Of a DNA stretch of 64,000 nt, positions 1-10,891 are shown one piece after another. This DNA comes from Pseudoxanthomonas sp. PXM03 (GTDB lineage: Bacteria; Pseudomonadota; Gammaproteobacteria; Xanthomonadales; Xanthomonadaceae), in NCBI RefSeq assembly GCF_014852005.1, contig NZ_JACVAU010000001.1, positions 766,001-830,000 on the forward strand, written 5' to 3'. A program made the position numbers and the translations under genes. A model generated the notes under the pieces. It was not told the origin of the DNA. It ran no database searches and saw only the letters and a list, made by a program, of their open reading frames with translations. Each line of letters opens with the position of its first letter. The first letter of the stretch is position 1.

Positions 1-2217
1 GCGCGTTGCGCGTGCCGATGGCCAATGGGAAGGCAGCTGCGGCGCGATCCGCAGCACATCGCCATCGCCCCGCAGACCGAACAGTTCCTCCACCAGGCAG
101 CGGTACAGCCAGGCGGCCGTGCCGGTATTGAAGAGCTGGCTGGAGCGGCCGGCGGTGCGCGGGTGCAGGCGCCATGCGCCGCGGTAGTAGTTGGGCACGA
201 ACACCGGCAACTGGCCACGCTGCAGGCAATCGGCGGCGTCCGGCGTCGGCAGCATCGCGCGCAGTACCTGCCATGCACGGTCGGCGTCGCCGGCCTGGTA
301 CAGGCTGTACAGATAGAACGCCGCCGCATGGTTGTAGACCGCGCCATTCTCGGCCGTGCCGGGGAATTTCTGCGTCACCCGTCCGACATCCTCGCGCATG
401 CCGGTGTACGGCGGGTCATACATGGTCACGCCGTAGGGCGACACCAGGTGCGTGTCGACGGCGGCCAGCATGCGCGCGCGCTTGTCGGCGTCGGCCGCGC
501 CACTGAGGATGGCCCAGCTCTGCGGGTTGAGGAAGATGCGGCCTTCGCCATCCCCGCTGACGCCGAACGCGACACCATCGTCGGTGATGCCACGCCCGTA
601 CCAGTCGCCGTCCCACAGGTGTGCGTTCATGGCGGCGTTGCACGCCTGCGTGCCCACGCGGAACTCGTCGGCGAGCATGTCGTCGCCGCGGCGCGCGCAG
701 ATCTCCGCCCACTGCTTCAATGCATAGGCGCTGGCCAGCGTCAGCCAGCCGGACACACCGCGTCCGCGCCAGCCGACCATGTTCATCGGATCGCACCAGT
801 CGCCCTGCGCGATGTAGCTCAGGCCGCGCGCATCGCGTGCCTGCAGCAGCCAGCGCATGGCGCGCGTGATGCGCTCGGCCACGCTGGCCGTTTCTCCATG
901 ACGGTCGGTCACCATGGCGTCGAGGATGGCGTCGTCGCCGGTCTCGTCCAGGTACGCGCGCAGGCAGATCGGCAGCCACACGCAGTGGTCGGTGTGCGGG
1001 ATCTGGTTGATGTACTTCAGCTCGGCACCTTCCACCAGCAGGATGCCGTCCGGCATCGCGCCGGAGGGCTCCTGCTGCGACAGCGCGTGCAGGAAGGCCG
1101 CGCGCGCGACCTCGGGGCGGAGGAAGCCCATCCCCATGTGGTCCTGCAGGTAGTTGCGTGTCTGCGGATCGGTGGTGAGGCGGTTGACGTCGCCGTGGTA
1201 GAAGACCTGTCGAGGCAGCCAGTGGTTGGCGAACGCGTCCAGCCACGGATCGGGCGTTTCAATGCGCAGACAGCCCGCGCCGTCGTCGACATGGGCCGCG
1301 CTGGCGGCGCCGGCTTCGGCGAAGCCCTCGGGTGACAGGTGCCGCACCCGAAGGCGCAGGATCTCGTCGTCATCGCGCGCCGGCGCGAACAGGAAGCGGT
1401 ACTCCTGTACCTCATCCTCCGCGAGGTCCACCCGGTACTGCAGCACGGCGGTGGGCATTTCATAGGCCGCATCGCCGCCGCCCAGCAGATCCTGGCCGAC
1501 GATGGCCTGCGGCGCATGCAATCCGCCTTCGCCCTCGAAGTTCGCCTGGTGGGCTTCCCATGCATCCGGCGTCCGCTCGTAGAGCAGGACGGTGCGATCC
1601 TTGAAGTCGCGGTTGCGGAAGTAATCCTCGACCTTCTGGTAAGGCGTGACGCTGGCGCAGACGATGCCGCCGAGATCGGCGCGATGGCTGCCCGACTGGT
1701 TCATCCACGACATGTAGCCGACCGGAAAGTAGGGATACAGGCTGAGGCGTCGTCGACGGCCCGACCGGTTGCGCACGCGCACCGTCCACAACTCCGCTAC
1801 CTCGTCGACCGGCAGCACCACGGCCATCTCCACCTCGATGCCGTCGCAGCGGACCCGCCACGCGACATCGGTCAGGCCGACCGAAAACGCGAACCCATCG
1901 GGGTTCCGTCGCACTGGCTCGTGCGGTACCGAGAAGAGCCCGTTGTCTTCTTCGTCCTTGACGTAGCAGAAGCGCCCAGGGTGATGCGCGTAGTACGGCT
2001 GCTCCGGCTGCATGAAGGTCTTGGCCTCCAGCGTCGGCGCATGCGCGTATTTGGCGGGCTCCGGCTGCATGAACTGCGCCGTGGCGAACCCGCGGCAGTT
2101 GAGCTGCAGCAGCATCCTCCGGTTCCACAGGAACGTGGAGGCGGCGGACATCGCCGTGGGGCTGGTCAGGACGAAGCGGCGGCCCTGCTCCTCGAAGCCG
2201 CAAGGCACGTCCGTCAT
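1..2217 (-). CDS. GH94 glycoside phosphorylase, probable cellobionic acid phosphorylase (C-terminus beyond window)
   Basis: Glycoside hydrolase family 94 enzymes cleave beta-glucosides with phosphate, releasing alpha-glucose 1-phosphate in the cytoplasm. About 739 codons are visible and the C-terminus lies left of base 1. The N-terminal beta-sandwich begins [15 protein letters not shown]. The (alpha/alpha)6 domain carries [11 protein letters not shown] near residue 470; its first Asp fits the family's general acid. It also has the late motif [13 protein letters not shown], typical of the phosphate-binding end. The length and motifs resemble the cellobionic acid phosphorylase described from Xanthomonas campestris (about 790 residues) more than cellobiose or cellodextrin phosphorylases. 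That substrate call is from memory of the family and is not proven here. The ATG overlaps the stop of the upstream transporter (ATGA), so the two genes are translationally coupled. Confidence 0.8.
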   Translation of the reverse strand, partial: MTDVPCGFEEQGRRFVLTSPTAMSAASTFLWNRRMLLQLNCRGFATAQFMQPEPAKYAHAPTLEAKTFMQPEQPYYAHHPGRFCYVKDEEDNGLFSVPHEPVRRNPDGFAFSVGLTDVAWRVRCDGIEVEMAVVLPVDEVAELWTVRVRNRSGRRRRLSLYPYFPVGYMSWMNQSGSHRADLGGIVCASVTPYQKVEDYFRNRDFKDRTVLLYERTPDAWEAHQANFEGEGGLHAPQAIVGQDLLGGGDAAYEMPTAVLQYRVDLAEDEVQEYRFLFAPARDDDEILRLRVRHLSPEGFAEAGAASAAHVDDGAGCLRIETPDPWLDAFANHWLPRQVFYHGDVNRLTTDPQTRNYLQDHMGMGFLRPEVARAAFLHALSQQEPSGAMPDGILLVEGAELKYINQIPHTDHCVWLPICLRAYLDETGDDAILDAMVTDRHGETASVAERITRAMRWLLQARDARGLSYIAQGDWCDPMNMVGWRGRGVSGWLTLASAYALKQWAEICARRGDDMLADEFRVGTQACNAAMNAHLWDGDWYGRGITDDGVAFGVSGDGEGRIFLNPQSWAILSGAADADKRARMLAAVDTHLVSPYGVTMYDPPYTGMREDVGRVTQKFPGTAENGAVYNHAAAFYLYSLYQAGDADRAWQVLRAMLPTPDAADCLQRGQLPVFVPNYYRGAWRLHPRTAGRSSQLFNTGTAAWLYRCLVEELFGLRGDGDVLRIAPQLPSHWPSARATR

Positions 2218-3614
2218 GCCGATGCCTCCCGACGGGACTGCAGCTCGGCCTGGACCCGCGACAACGTGGCGCCATCCAGCGGGTAGAACCGCATGACCCA
2301 CGCCGCCAGCAGGGCGACGGCGCCGGGAATCACGGTCAGCAGCAGCACGATGCCGAGCCGCGAGGCGTCCGACTGCGCTGCGTTGGCCACGTAGCCCATC
2401 CCGGCCAGGATCCATGCGATCGTCGCCGATGCCAGCGCGCCGCCGAGCTTCTGCGAGAACGTCGCCGCGGCGAAGGTCATCGCGGTGGCGCGCCGACCGG
2501 TCTTCCATTCGGTGTAGTCGGCGCAGTCGGCGTACATCGAAAAGGCCAGGGGTGACTTGGGCCCCAGCATCAGTCCGACCAGAAGGTTCAGCGCGAACAT
2601 GAGCCAGACCGCGTCAGGGGGGATGAAGAACATCGCACAGCTCACCACGCCGACGCCCGCCATCAGCCATGCCATCAATCGCCGCTTGTCCACGTAGCGG
2701 GTCATCAGTGGCGTCAGTCCGGCGCCCACGGCCAGGGCCAGCGCATAGGTGCCAAGGAAAAGACCGGTCAGCTCCGGCCGCTCGAGGTAGTACTTGAGGT
2801 AATACGCCAGCGAGCCGCCACGCATCACGATGGTCACCATGATGATCAGTGCCAGCGCGAACAGCACCATCCACGGCCGGTTGTGCAGCAGGTCCGCGAT
2901 GTCCTGCCGGATCGCGCTGCGCTGCTGCGGTGGAGGCGCGACGCGCTCGCGCGTGGTCAGGAACACGGTGACGAATGCCGCCGTGGCGATCACGCCGTAC
3001 AGCGACAGCGTCAACTGCCAGCCCAGCGCCTCATCGCCGCGTCCGAGCCACCGCACCAGGTCCAGGGTGAGCCAGTTCACCGCCATCGTGCCGGCGAAGG
3101 CGGCGATGAAGCGGAAACTGATCAGTTGCGTGCGCTGCTGGCTGTCGGCGGTGATCACGCCGGAGAGCGCGGAGTACGGAATGCTCAGCACCGTATAGGC
3201 GAGCATCATCAGGGTGAAGGTCGCGTACGCCCACACCAGTCTTCCCCCGTCGCCCAGGTCGGGCACGGTCCAGGTCAGCACGCCCGCGCATGCCATCGGC
3301 AATGCGCCATAGAGCAGGTAGGGCCGGAAGCGGCCGAACCGGCTGCGCGTGCGATCGGCCAGGGCGCCCATCAGCGGATCGGTGATGGCGTCCACTACCT
3401 TGGTGACGAGCATCATCGTGCCGACCGCAGCAGCCGCCAGCCCCATCACGTCGGTATAGAAGATGAGCAGGAACGCCGAGATGTTGGCCCAATACAGATT
3501 GAAGCCGAAATCGCCGACGCCGTAGCCGAGTTTTTCGCCCAGGCGGGGTTCCGTTGCTGGTGTTGCCTTGCTTGCGGGGTGCGCGGTGCCGCCGCTCCCC
3601 TGGTCGCGTTGCAT
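2214..3614 (-). CDS. GPH-family (MFS) sugar:cation symporter
   Basis: Inner-membrane sugar:cation symporter of the glycoside-pentoside-hexuronide family (MelB/XylP type), 466 residues with about 12 hydrophobic helices. The N-terminal half has the family signature: a [20 protein letters not shown] segment followed at once by RFRPYLLYG. The ATG at 3614 is preferred because GGGAG lies about six bases upstream. An in-frame GTG at 3620 overlaps that ribosome site and is less likely. The gene is first in an operon with the GH94 phosphorylase, overlapping it by four bases, so the probable cargo is a beta-glucosyl disaccharide such as cellobionate or cellobiose. Cargo is inferred from context only. 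I saw no convincing operator or promoter in the roughly 200 bp upstream. Confidence 0.85.
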   Translation of the reverse strand: MQRDQGSGGTAHPASKATPATEPRLGEKLGYGVGDFGFNLYWANISAFLLIFYTDVMGLAAAAVGTMMLVTKVVDAITDPLMGALADRTRSRFGRFRPYLLYGALPMACAGVLTWTVPDLGDGGRLVWAYATFTLMMLAYTVLSIPYSALSGVITADSQQRTQLISFRFIAAFAGTMAVNWLTLDLVRWLGRGDEALGWQLTLSLYGVIATAAFVTVFLTTRERVAPPPQQRSAIRQDIADLLHNRPWMVLFALALIIMVTIVMRGGSLAYYLKYYLERPELTGLFLGTYALALAVGAGLTPLMTRYVDKRRLMAWLMAGVGVVSCAMFFIPPDAVWLMFALNLLVGLMLGPKSPLAFSMYADCADYTEWKTGRRATAMTFAAATFSQKLGGALASATIAWILAGMGYVANAAQSDASRLGIVLLLTVIPGAVALLAAWVMRFYPLDGATLSRVQAELQSRREASA

Positions 3615-3770
3615 GTCCACTCCCGGATTGACGTCGTTGCGCGGCGGATCACGAAGGACAGTGCCCGGCGCAAACCGAAACGGCGGCCAAGCTTGCGATG
3701 ATCGCGCCGGGGAGGCAAGCGCCGGGGTGTGCCGACGGTAACGGTAAAGCGCATTCCGTCACGCAATGCA

Positions 3771-3796
3771 GAACGGGCGCCCTGGGGCGCCCGTTC
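3771..3796 (-). terminator. GC-rich hairpin after ahcY
   Basis: A 12-bp perfect inverted repeat (gaacgggcgccc / gggcgcccgttc) with a 2-base gap lies about 30 bases past the ahcY stop. No clear U-tract follows on the minus strand, so termination efficiency is uncertain. It may simply be a transcript-end stabilising hairpin. Confidence 0.55.
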
Positions 3797-3824
3797 CGGT
3801 AGTGCAGCGAAACCGCCGCCGCGA

Positions 3825-5264
3825 TCAGTAGCGGTAGTGGTCCGGCTTGTACGGGCCTTCGACCGCCACGCCGAGGTAGTCGGCCTGGTCCTTGGTGAGC
3901 GTGGTCAGCTTCACGCCGATCTTCTCCAGGTGCAGGCGCGCGACTTCCTCGTCGAGCTGCTTCGGCAGGCGGTACACGGTCTTCTCGTACACGTCCTTGT
4001 TCGCCCACAGGTCGATCTGCGCCAGCGTCTGGTTGGCGAAGGAGTTCGACATGACGAAGCTCGGGTGGCCGGTGGCGCAGCCCAGGTTCACCAGGCGGCC
4101 TTCGGCCAGCAGGAAGATCGCGTTGCCGTTCGGGAACACGAACTTGTCGACCTGCGGCTTGATGTTGATGCGCTTGGCTTCCGAGGCGTACAGCGCGTCC
4201 ACCTGGATCTCGTTGTCGAAGTGGCCGATGTTGCAGACGATGGCCTGGTCCTTCATCGCCTTCATGTGCTCGAGGGTGATGATGTCCTTGTTGCCGGTCG
4301 TGGTGACATAGATGTCGGCCAGACCCAGGCTGTCTTCGACGGTATTGACCTCGAAGCCTTCCATCGCCGCCTGCAGCGCGCAGATCGGGTCGATCTCGGT
4401 GACGATGACGCGGGCGCCGTACGCGCGCAGCGAGTGCGCCGAGCCCTTGCCCACGTCGCCATAGCCGCAGACCACGGCGAGCTTGCCGGCCAGCATCACG
4501 TCCATCGCGCGCTTCAGGCCGTCTGCCAGCGACTCGCGGCAGCCGTACAGGTTGTCGAACTTGGACTTGGTGACCGAGTCATTGACGTTGATCGCCGGCA
4601 CCAGCAGCTTGCCCTGTTCGGCGATCTGGTAGAGGCGGTGCACGCCGGTGGTGGTCTCTTCGGACACGCCCTTCCAGTCCTTGACCACCCGGGTCCAGTA
4701 GCCCGGACGCTCCTTGGCGACGCGCTTCAGCAGGTCCTTGATCACCTGCTCCTCGTGGTTGCCCGAGGCGGTGTTGACCCAGTCGCTGCCGTTCTCGAGC
4801 TCATAGCCCTTGTGGATCAGCAGGGTGACGTCGCCACCGTCGTCCACCACCAGTTCCGGACCGGTCTGGGTGCCGTCGGGCAGGGTGAAGGTCAGCGCGT
4901 CGAGCGTGCAGTCCCAGTATTCCTCCAGCGTCTCGCCCTTCCAGGCGAACACCGGCGTGCCGGTGGCAGCGATCGCGGCGGCGGCGTGGTCCTGGGTGGA
5001 GAAGATGTTGCAGGACGCCCAGCGCACGTCCGCGCCGATGTCCTTCAGCGTCTCGATCAGCACAGCGGTCTGGATCGTCATGTGCAGCGAGCCCGTCACG
5101 CGAACGCCCTTCAGCGGTTTGGTGGCGGCGTGCTTGCGGCGGATCGACATCAGGCCGGGCATCTCGTGCTCGGCGATGTCGAGTTCCTTGCGGCCCCAGT
5201 CGGCCAGGGAAATGTCGGCGACCTTGTAGTCGCCCTCGGTCGAAAACGTGCGTACTGCGTTCAT
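3825..5264 (-). CDS. ahcY: Adenosylhomocysteinase (S-adenosylhomocysteine hydrolase)
   Basis: Hydrolyses S-adenosylhomocysteine to adenosine and homocysteine, relieving product inhibition of methyltransferases; cytoplasmic and NAD-dependent. The 479-residue length matches the long bacterial form. Visible motifs include [12 protein letters not shown] (residues 58-69), the substrate-site segment [13 protein letters not shown] (about 226-238), the NAD-binding GYGDVGKG (267-274) and the C-terminal end KPDHYRY. The 5' leader carries an SAH riboswitch and a TATAAT -10 box. The gene therefore appears to be monocistronic and switched on when SAH accumulates. The identification is secure. Confidence 0.98.
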   Translation of the reverse strand: MNAVRTFSTEGDYKVADISLADWGRKELDIAEHEMPGLMSIRRKHAATKPLKGVRVTGSLHMTIQTAVLIETLKDIGADVRWASCNIFSTQDHAAAAIAATGTPVFAWKGETLEEYWDCTLDALTFTLPDGTQTGPELVVDDGGDVTLLIHKGYELENGSDWVNTASGNHEEQVIKDLLKRVAKERPGYWTRVVKDWKGVSEETTTGVHRLYQIAEQGKLLVPAINVNDSVTKSKFDNLYGCRESLADGLKRAMDVMLAGKLAVVCGYGDVGKGSAHSLRAYGARVIVTEIDPICALQAAMEGFEVNTVEDSLGLADIYVTTTGNKDIITLEHMKAMKDQAIVCNIGHFDNEIQVDALYASEAKRINIKPQVDKFVFPNGNAIFLLAEGRLVNLGCATGHPSFVMSNSFANQTLAQIDLWANKDVYEKTVYRLPKQLDEEVARLHLEKIGVKLTTLTKDQADYLGVAVEGPYKPDHYRY

Positions 5265-5306
5265 GGCTCTTGCTCCGGTCTGTGCGATCAGGGTCGCAGG
5301 TTATCC

Positions 5307-5375
5307 GGGCGCCGTTGCAGGTTCATTCCACCGAGCCTGGCCGGACTCCATGGTCACGGTCGCAGCGCCCCTCGG
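5307..5375 (-). promoter_or_regulatory. SAH riboswitch (ahcY leader)
   Basis: On the minus strand the leader reads CCGAGGGGCGCTGCGACC, then about 17 bases, GGCCAGGCTCGG, a short linker and GCAACGGCGCCC. CCGAG pairs with CTCGG to close the long stem. GGGCGCTGC and GCAACGGCGCCC provide the conserved core and the pseudoknot pairing of the known SAH aptamer class. It lies about 40 bases upstream of the ahcY ATG. In this family SAH binding turns expression on. Confidence 0.93.
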
Positions 5376-5387
5376 CGAAGGGCGGCC

Positions 5388-5393
5388 ATTATA
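5388..5393 (-). promoter_or_regulatory. -10 box of ahcY promoter
   Basis: A perfect TATAAT on the minus strand sits 12 bases upstream of the riboswitch 5' end, so transcription would begin at about 5381, just before the aptamer. No good -35 hexamer is found at 16-18 bp spacing. Confidence 0.7.
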
Positions 5394-5531
5394 TCGCTTG
5401 TTCCGGATGAAACGATGGCGCACGGGTTTGCCTGATCGGGTAGGCTTGGATTGTTGCCCTGCAGCAGACCAATTGTCCTTCCGGGCAATACCAATACAAG
5501 CCAAACGAACGACGGGATCCACGCGCCGCGC

Positions 5532-8255
5532 ATGAACAGCCCCCGCAGTCTCGAATTCGCTCCGCCCGACGTCCCTCTGCGTGAAGACGTGCGCCGGCTG
5601 GGCGCCCTGGTCGGCGACATGCTGGCCGAACAGGTGTCGCCGGACTTCCTGGCGGGCGTGGAGCGCGTACGCACCACGGCCATCGCGCGCCGGCAGACCG
5701 GCGATCCGCCGCAATCATTGGCCGGGCTGCTGGATGGCCAACCGCCCGAACAGGCGGAATCGTTGATCCGCGCCTTCAGCACGTACTTCCAGGTGGTGAA
5801 CATCGCCGAGCGCGTCCACCGCATCCGCCGCCGCCGCGACTACCAGCGGGCCGGCAGCGCCCGGCCGCAGCCCGACGGCCTGCACGACACCCTGTCCAAG
5901 CTCAAGGCGCAGGGCGTGACGCTGGACGAGCTGGCGCAGTGGCTGCCGCGCATCGATGTGGAGCCGGTGTTCACCGCCCATCCGACCGAAGCCGTGCGCC
6001 GGGCGCTGCTGGAGAAGGAGCAACTGATGGTGGCCAGCCTGATCAACGGGCTGGATGGCACGCGCACGCCGGGCGAGCTGGCGACCGACACGGCACGCTT
6101 CCGCATGGCGCTGACTTCGGCCTGGCAGACGGCCGACTCGTCACCCGTACGCCCGGGCGTTGAAGACGAGCGCGAGCATGTCGGCTTCTATCTGATCGAA
6201 GTGCTCTACCGGGTCATTCCGGTGCTGTATGAAACGCTGGAGAACGCGATTACCGAGGTCTACGGCGCTGCGCCGCAGGTCACCGCGCACCTGCCGCGCG
6301 TGCTGCGTTTCGGCACCTGGGTCGGCGGCGACATGGACGGTAATCCCAACGTCGACGCCGGCACCGTCACCGCCACGCTGGATGCGCAACGGCGCGCCAT
6401 CCTGACGCGCTACCTGAAGGAACTGCGCCAGCTCACCACGCTGCTCAGCCAGTCCAGTTCCATCATCGGGGTGTCGTCCGACGTGACCGCGCGTGTGGAG
6501 GCCTATCGCGCGCTGATGCCGGAGGCCGTGAAGAAGTCGCGCCCACGCCATGGCGACATGCCGTACCGCCTGCTCAACGACCTGATGCGTGCGCGCCTGC
6601 AGGCCACGCTTGAAGACCGCGCCGAAGGCTATGCCTCGCCGGAGGAACTGGCGCACGACATCGATCTGATCCTGCACAGCCTGGAAGCCAACCGCGGCAT
6701 CCATGCCGGCTGGTTCGCCGTGCGCCGGCTGGCGTGGCGCGTGCGGACCTTCGGCTTCCATCTTGCGCGGCTGGATGTGCGTCAGGAATCCAGCGTGCAC
6801 GCGCGCGCCGTGGCGGCCGCACTCGGCGACGGCGGGTGGGAAAACCGTGACGCCGTGGAACGTGCGGTGCTGCTGGGCCCTTACGCGCACGGCGACAAGG
6901 CGTTGCCCCCGTCGGACCAGGAAGGCAACGAACGCCTCGACGCCGTGTTCCGTGCATTGGCCGATGCGCGCACGCGCCATGGCACCGACGCGCTGGGCAC
7001 CTACATCATCAGCATGGCGCACAGTCGCGCCGACGTGCTGACCGTGCTGGCGCTGGCGCGGCGGGGCGGGCTGGTCGACGATGCAGGGCAGGTGCCGCTC
7101 GACATCGCGCCGCTGTTCGAAACCATCGACGACCTCGGGCATGGCACCGAGGTGCTGCGCGACCTGCTGGCCGACCCCGTCTACCGGGCCCACCTGGCCG
7201 CGCGCGACAATGTGCAGATGGTGATGCTGGGCTACTCCGACAGCGGCAAGGACGGCGGCATCGCCGCTTCGCGCTGGGGCCTGCAGCGGGCACAGGTGGA
7301 TCTCGTCGATGCCGCGCAGGAACTCGGCATCAAGCTGACGTTCTTCCATGGCCGTGGCGGGTCGATCATCCGCGGGGGCGGCAAGACCTCGCGCGCGCTG
7401 GAAGCGGCACCGCGCGGCAGCGTCGACGGCCGCCTGCGCGTGACCGAGCAGGGCGAAGTGATCCATCGCAAGTACGGCATCCGTGCGCTGGCATTGCGCT
7501 CGCTTGAACAGTCCGTCGGCGCCGTGTTGCTGTCCAGCGTGCGCCCGCGTCCACCGGAGCCGCGCGAAGCACGCTGGCGCGAGATCATGGCGCTGGTTGC
7601 GAGCGAGAGCACGCAGGCCTACCGCGCCTTCGTGCAGTCGCCGCGCTTCATGGACTATTTCCGCAGCGCCACGCCGATCGACGTGATCGAGCGGATGACG
7701 CTGGGCTCGCGTCCCTCGCGACGCCTGGGGCAGGACGCGGCACTCGGCAACCTGCGCGCGATTCCGTGGGTGTTCGCCTGGAGCCAGGCACGCGCGGTGA
7801 TCCCCGGCTGGTACGGCGTGGGCGCCGGCCTGCAGGCAGCTGCGGACGCCTACGGCGAAGACGCGCTGCGCGAGATGGCGCGCGACTGGCCGTTCTTCAA
7901 GACCTTCCTCGATGACGTATCGATGGTGCTGGCCAAGGGCGACCTGAGCATTGCCGAGATGTATTCGCGCATGGCGGGTGACCTGCACGACGTGTTCTTC
8001 CCGCAGGTGCAGCGCGAACATGCTTCGGTACTGCGCTGGGTGCTGGCGCTGAACGGCAACGAATGGCTGCTGCAGCACGACCAGCGCCTCGCGCTGTCCA
8101 TCCGCTTGCGCAACCCCTACATCGATCCCATCAGCGTCATGCAGGCCGACCTGCTGAAGCGCTGGCGCGCCACCGGGCGCGAGGACGAGGCATTGCTGCA
8201 CGCACTGGTGGCGAGCATCAACGGCGTGTCACAGGGCGTGCAGAACACCGGGTGA
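5532..8255 (+). CDS. ppc: Phosphoenolpyruvate carboxylase
   Basis: Carboxylates PEP with bicarbonate to oxaloacetate, the anaplerotic feed of the TCA cycle; cytoplasmic homotetramer. The product has 907 residues, the usual bacterial length. Motifs: [12 protein letters not shown] with catalytic His150, [36 protein letters not shown], and a C-terminus with [12 protein letters not shown]. The reading frame is open 27 codons further upstream, but the ATG at 5532 gives the family-typical N-terminus. It is divergent from ahcY and convergent with uup, and the palindromic repeat pair at 8270-8410 lies beyond its stop. The PEP carboxykinase acting in the opposite direction is encoded 44 kb away. Confidence 0.97.
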   Translation: MNSPRSLEFAPPDVPLREDVRRLGALVGDMLAEQVSPDFLAGVERVRTTAIARRQTGDPPQSLAGLLDGQPPEQAESLIRAFSTYFQVVNIAERVHRIRRRRDYQRAGSARPQPDGLHDTLSKLKAQGVTLDELAQWLPRIDVEPVFTAHPTEAVRRALLEKEQLMVASLINGLDGTRTPGELATDTARFRMALTSAWQTADSSPVRPGVEDEREHVGFYLIEVLYRVIPVLYETLENAITEVYGAAPQVTAHLPRVLRFGTWVGGDMDGNPNVDAGTVTATLDAQRRAILTRYLKELRQLTTLLSQSSSIIGVSSDVTARVEAYRALMPEAVKKSRPRHGDMPYRLLNDLMRARLQATLEDRAEGYASPEELAHDIDLILHSLEANRGIHAGWFAVRRLAWRVRTFGFHLARLDVRQESSVHARAVAAALGDGGWENRDAVERAVLLGPYAHGDKALPPSDQEGNERLDAVFRALADARTRHGTDALGTYIISMAHSRADVLTVLALARRGGLVDDAGQVPLDIAPLFETIDDLGHGTEVLRDLLADPVYRAHLAARDNVQMVMLGYSDSGKDGGIAASRWGLQRAQVDLVDAAQELGIKLTFFHGRGGSIIRGGGKTSRALEAAPRGSVDGRLRVTEQGEVIHRKYGIRALALRSLEQSVGAVLLSSVRPRPPEPREARWREIMALVASESTQAYRAFVQSPRFMDYFRSATPIDVIERMTLGSRPSRRLGQDAALGNLRAIPWVFAWSQARAVIPGWYGVGAGLQAAADAYGEDALREMARDWPFFKTFLDDVSMVLAKGDLSIAEMYSRMAGDLHDVFFPQVQREHASVLRWVLALNGNEWLLQHDQRLALSIRLRNPYIDPISVMQADLLKRWRATGREDEALLHALVASINGVSQGVQNTG

Positions 8256-8269
8256 GCGAACCTGCCGTT

Positions 8270-8410
8270 GTAGGAGCGACGTGAGTCGCGACCGCACGCT
8301 ATCCGGTCGCGGTGGATCGAAACAGAGAGAAGACGTGATCGATGGGTCGGCGGATGCAGCGACGGTCGCCGGCAGTCAACGCCTGCGGTCGCGACTCACG
8401 TCGCTCCTAC
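8270..8410. repeat. Inverted pair of REP-like palindromic repeats
   Basis: Two 24-bp units in inverted orientation: gtaggagcgacgtgagtcgc(gacc) at 8270-8293 and its perfect reverse complement at 8387-8410, with about 93 bp between. Each unit is itself partly palindromic (gcgac/gtcgc). A second, slightly diverged copy of the whole arrangement is at 44478-44575. Both sit between convergent genes, as REP/BIME-type elements usually do, and could act as a bidirectional terminator for ppc and uup. No RAYT transposase is present in the window. Confidence 0.8.
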
Positions 8411-8425
8411 AGAAAAGCCCGTTAC

Positions 8426-10285
8426 TCAGCCATCCAGCTCCGACCAGCGCTGGTAGGCGTGGTCCAGTTCGGCCTGCTTCGCTGCGAGGTCATCGTTCGC
8501 GCGCTGCAAGTCGGCGGGCGACTGCTGATAGTAGGCCGGGTCGTTCATGGCCCGGGTGCGCTTGGCTACCTCGGCTTCCAGCGTTTCGATCAGTGCCGGC
8601 AACTGCTCCAGTTCGCGCGCTTCCTTGAAACCCAGCTTGCGTTTGGCGGCCATTGGCTCCGGCTGCTTCGACAGCGCGGGCTTGGACGTTGCAGGTGACG
8701 ACGTGCCAGGAGTGCGCCGCTGCCGCAGCCAGTCCGAATAACCGCCGACATAGTCGCCCAGTCGGCCTTCGCCCTCCAGCACCAGCGTGCTGGTGACCAC
8801 GTTGTCGAGGAAGTCGCGGTCGTGGCTGACCAGCAGCAGCGTGCCCTTGTAGTCGAGCAGCAGTTCTTCCAGCAGCTCCAGCGTCTCGACGTCCAGATCG
8901 TTGGTCGGTTCGTCCATCACCAGCAGGTTGGAGGGCTGCGCGAACAGCTTGGCCAGTAGCAGGCGGTTGCGCTCGCCGCCGGACAGGCGGGTGATCGGCG
9001 CGCGGGCGCGCTCGGGCGAGAACAGGAAGTCCTGCAGGTAGCCGATGATGTGCTTGCGGCTGCCATTGAGTTCAACGAAGTCGCTGCCTTCGGCCACGTT
9101 CTCCAGCGCGGTGCGCGATTCATCCAACTGGCTGCGGTGCTGGTCGAAGTAGGCGATCTGCAGCCCGGTGCCCAGCTTCACTTCGCCGTGCTGCGGGGCG
9201 AGTTCGCCGAGCAGGATCTTCAACAGCGTCGACTTGCCGGCGCCATTGGGACCGACGATGCCGACACGGTCGCCGCGCATGATCGTCGCCGACACGTCGT
9301 CCAGCAGCACGCGTCCGTCGTAGGCCTGGGTGATGCCCTTCGCCTCGATGACCTTCTTGCCCGACGACTGCGCCGCCGCGGCTTCCATCCTGACGTTGCC
9401 GGACAAATCGCGCCGTTGCGCGCGCTCGCGGCGCATCGCCTTCAGTGCGGTGACGCGGCCTTCGTTGCGGGTGCGACGCGCCTTGATGCCCTGGCGGATC
9501 CACACTTCTTCCTGCGCCAGCAGCTTGTCGAAGCGCGCGTTCTCCTGCGCCTCGGCATGCAGCCTTTCTTCACGGCGGCGCAGGTAGTTGTCGTAGTCGC
9601 CGGGCCAGCTGGTCAGCTGGCCGCGATCGATCTCGACGATGCGCGTGGCCAGCGAACGCAGGAAACTGCGGTCGTGGGTGACGAAGACGATGCTGCCGTC
9701 GAACTGCTTGAGGAAGCCCTCCAGCCAGGCGATCGCTTCGATGTCGAGGTGATTGGTGGGTTCGTCCAGCAGCAGGATGTCGGGCTTGCGGACCAGGGCC
9801 TGCGCCAGCAGTACGCGCCGCTTCATGCCGCCGGACAGGGCGGCGAAGTCGGTCTCCTCGGGCAGTTCCAGGCGCGTCAGCACCTGCTGCACGCGCAGAT
9901 CCAGGTCCCAGCCATGCTGCGCCTCGATCTGTGCCTGCGCCTCGCCCATCGCGTCCATGTCGCCGTCGTGCAGTGCATGGTGGTAGCGCGCCAGCAACTG
10001 GCCCAGGTCGCCCAGCCCTTCGGCCACCACATCGAACACCGTGCCCTGCGTGTCCTGCGGGACTTCCTGCGCCATACGCGCGACGACAACACCGTTCTGC
10101 ACGCGGATTTCGCCGTCGTCGGGCTTCAGTTCGCCTGCCATCAGCCGCATCAGCGTGGATTTGCCCATGCCGTTGCGGCCGACGATGCAGACGCGCTCGC
10201 CGGGTTCGATGGAAAGGTCTACGTGTTCGAGGAGAAGCGGCCCGCCGACACTGAAGTCGACCCGCTGGAATTGCATCAAGGACAT
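8426..10285 (-). CDS. uup: ABC-F ATPase, Uup-like
   Basis: Soluble ABC-F protein with two ATPase domains and no membrane segments; the family acts on ribosomes. Uup itself is linked to transposon excision and translation quality control. The 619-residue protein has Walker A motifs GRNGMGKST (about residue 37) and GPNGAGKST (mid-protein), and two signatures, LSGGMKRR and LSGGERNR. The two copies of LLLDEPTNHLD / LVMDEPTNDLD are the Walker B segments. A charged linker lies between the ATPase domains, and the C-terminal domain beginning KRKLGFKEARELEQLP is diagnostic of Uup. A TACAAT box at 10292-10297 would place the transcript start at or beside the ATG, so the mRNA may be leaderless. An in-frame ATG at 10276 is an alternative start. 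Confidence 0.9.
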   Translation of the reverse strand: MSLMQFQRVDFSVGGPLLLEHVDLSIEPGERVCIVGRNGMGKSTLMRLMAGELKPDDGEIRVQNGVVVARMAQEVPQDTQGTVFDVVAEGLGDLGQLLARYHHALHDGDMDAMGEAQAQIEAQHGWDLDLRVQQVLTRLELPEETDFAALSGGMKRRVLLAQALVRKPDILLLDEPTNHLDIEAIAWLEGFLKQFDGSIVFVTHDRSFLRSLATRIVEIDRGQLTSWPGDYDNYLRRREERLHAEAQENARFDKLLAQEEVWIRQGIKARRTRNEGRVTALKAMRRERAQRRDLSGNVRMEAAAAQSSGKKVIEAKGITQAYDGRVLLDDVSATIMRGDRVGIVGPNGAGKSTLLKILLGELAPQHGEVKLGTGLQIAYFDQHRSQLDESRTALENVAEGSDFVELNGSRKHIIGYLQDFLFSPERARAPITRLSGGERNRLLLAKLFAQPSNLLVMDEPTNDLDVETLELLEELLLDYKGTLLLVSHDRDFLDNVVTSTLVLEGEGRLGDYVGGYSDWLRQRRTPGTSSPATSKPALSKQPEPMAAKRKLGFKEARELEQLPALIETLEAEVAKRTRAMNDPAYYQQSPADLQRANDDLAAKQAELDHAYQRWSELDG

Positions 10286-10325
10286 GTGCGTATTGTAGCC
10301 GGCGCGCGCCGGCCGAAACGGCGGT

Positions 10326-10823
10326 TCAGGCGTTTTCCGCCGCCCGGCTGCCCAGCTCGGCGTGCCGCCGTTCCATTTCCTCGCGCAGCTGGCGGCGCAG
10401 GCGCGCGGCAGCGAAGCGTCGGATCTCGTCCGGCGTGGCCGGCTCCAGCGGCGGCACCGGCGTGGTGCGGCCCTCGTCGTCCACCGCCACCATGGTGAAG
10501 AAGCAGCTGTTGGCGTGGCGCACGCTCTGCTTGCGGATGTCTTCGGCGACCACCTTGATGCCGATTTCCATCGACGAGGTGCCGGTGTGGTTGACCGAAG
10601 CGAGGAAGGTCACCAGCTCGCCCACGTTGATGGCCTGGCGGAACATCACCTGGTCGACCGACAGGGTGACCACGTACTTGCCGGCGTAGCGGCTGCCGCA
10701 GGCGTAGGCGACCTGGTCGAGCAGCTTGAGGATCGCGCCGCCGTGCACCTTGCCGGAGAAGTTGGCCATGTCCGGCGTCATGAGCACCGTCATGGTGAGC
10801 TGGTGGCTCTTCAGCGATTCCAT
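10326..10823 (-). CDS. Acyl-CoA thioesterase (YciA-like hotdog fold)
   Basis: Hydrolyses acyl-CoA to free fatty acid and CoA in the cytoplasm. The 165-residue product has one hotdog domain. MTPDMANFSGKVHGGAILKL holds the family's catalytic Asn/Asp region, followed by DQVAYACGSRYAG and the strand TLSVDQVMFRQAI. The charged C-terminal tail (RRFAAARLRRQLREEMERR) is predicted helical. The ATG at 10823 has GGAGG six bases upstream and is chosen over the ATG at 10838. It lies downstream of metK on the same strand but beyond metK's terminator. Substrate chain length cannot be read from the sequence. Confidence 0.88.
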   Translation of the reverse strand: MESLKSHQLTMTVLMTPDMANFSGKVHGGAILKLLDQVAYACGSRYAGKYVVTLSVDQVMFRQAINVGELVTFLASVNHTGTSSMEIGIKVVAEDIRKQSVRHANSCFFTMVAVDDEGRTTPVPPLEPATPDEIRRFAAARLRRQLREEMERRHAELGSRAAENA

Positions 10824-10891
10824 GGCACGCCTCCGCAAGGTGAGGCGCGCAGGCTAACCGATCCCGGCGTGGGGCGTGCGACCCGTCGCCG

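Noticed and set aside
6141-8201. Long open frame antisense to ppc
   Set aside because: It lies opposite a certain gene, has no family-like motifs, and such shadow frames are expected at this GC content.
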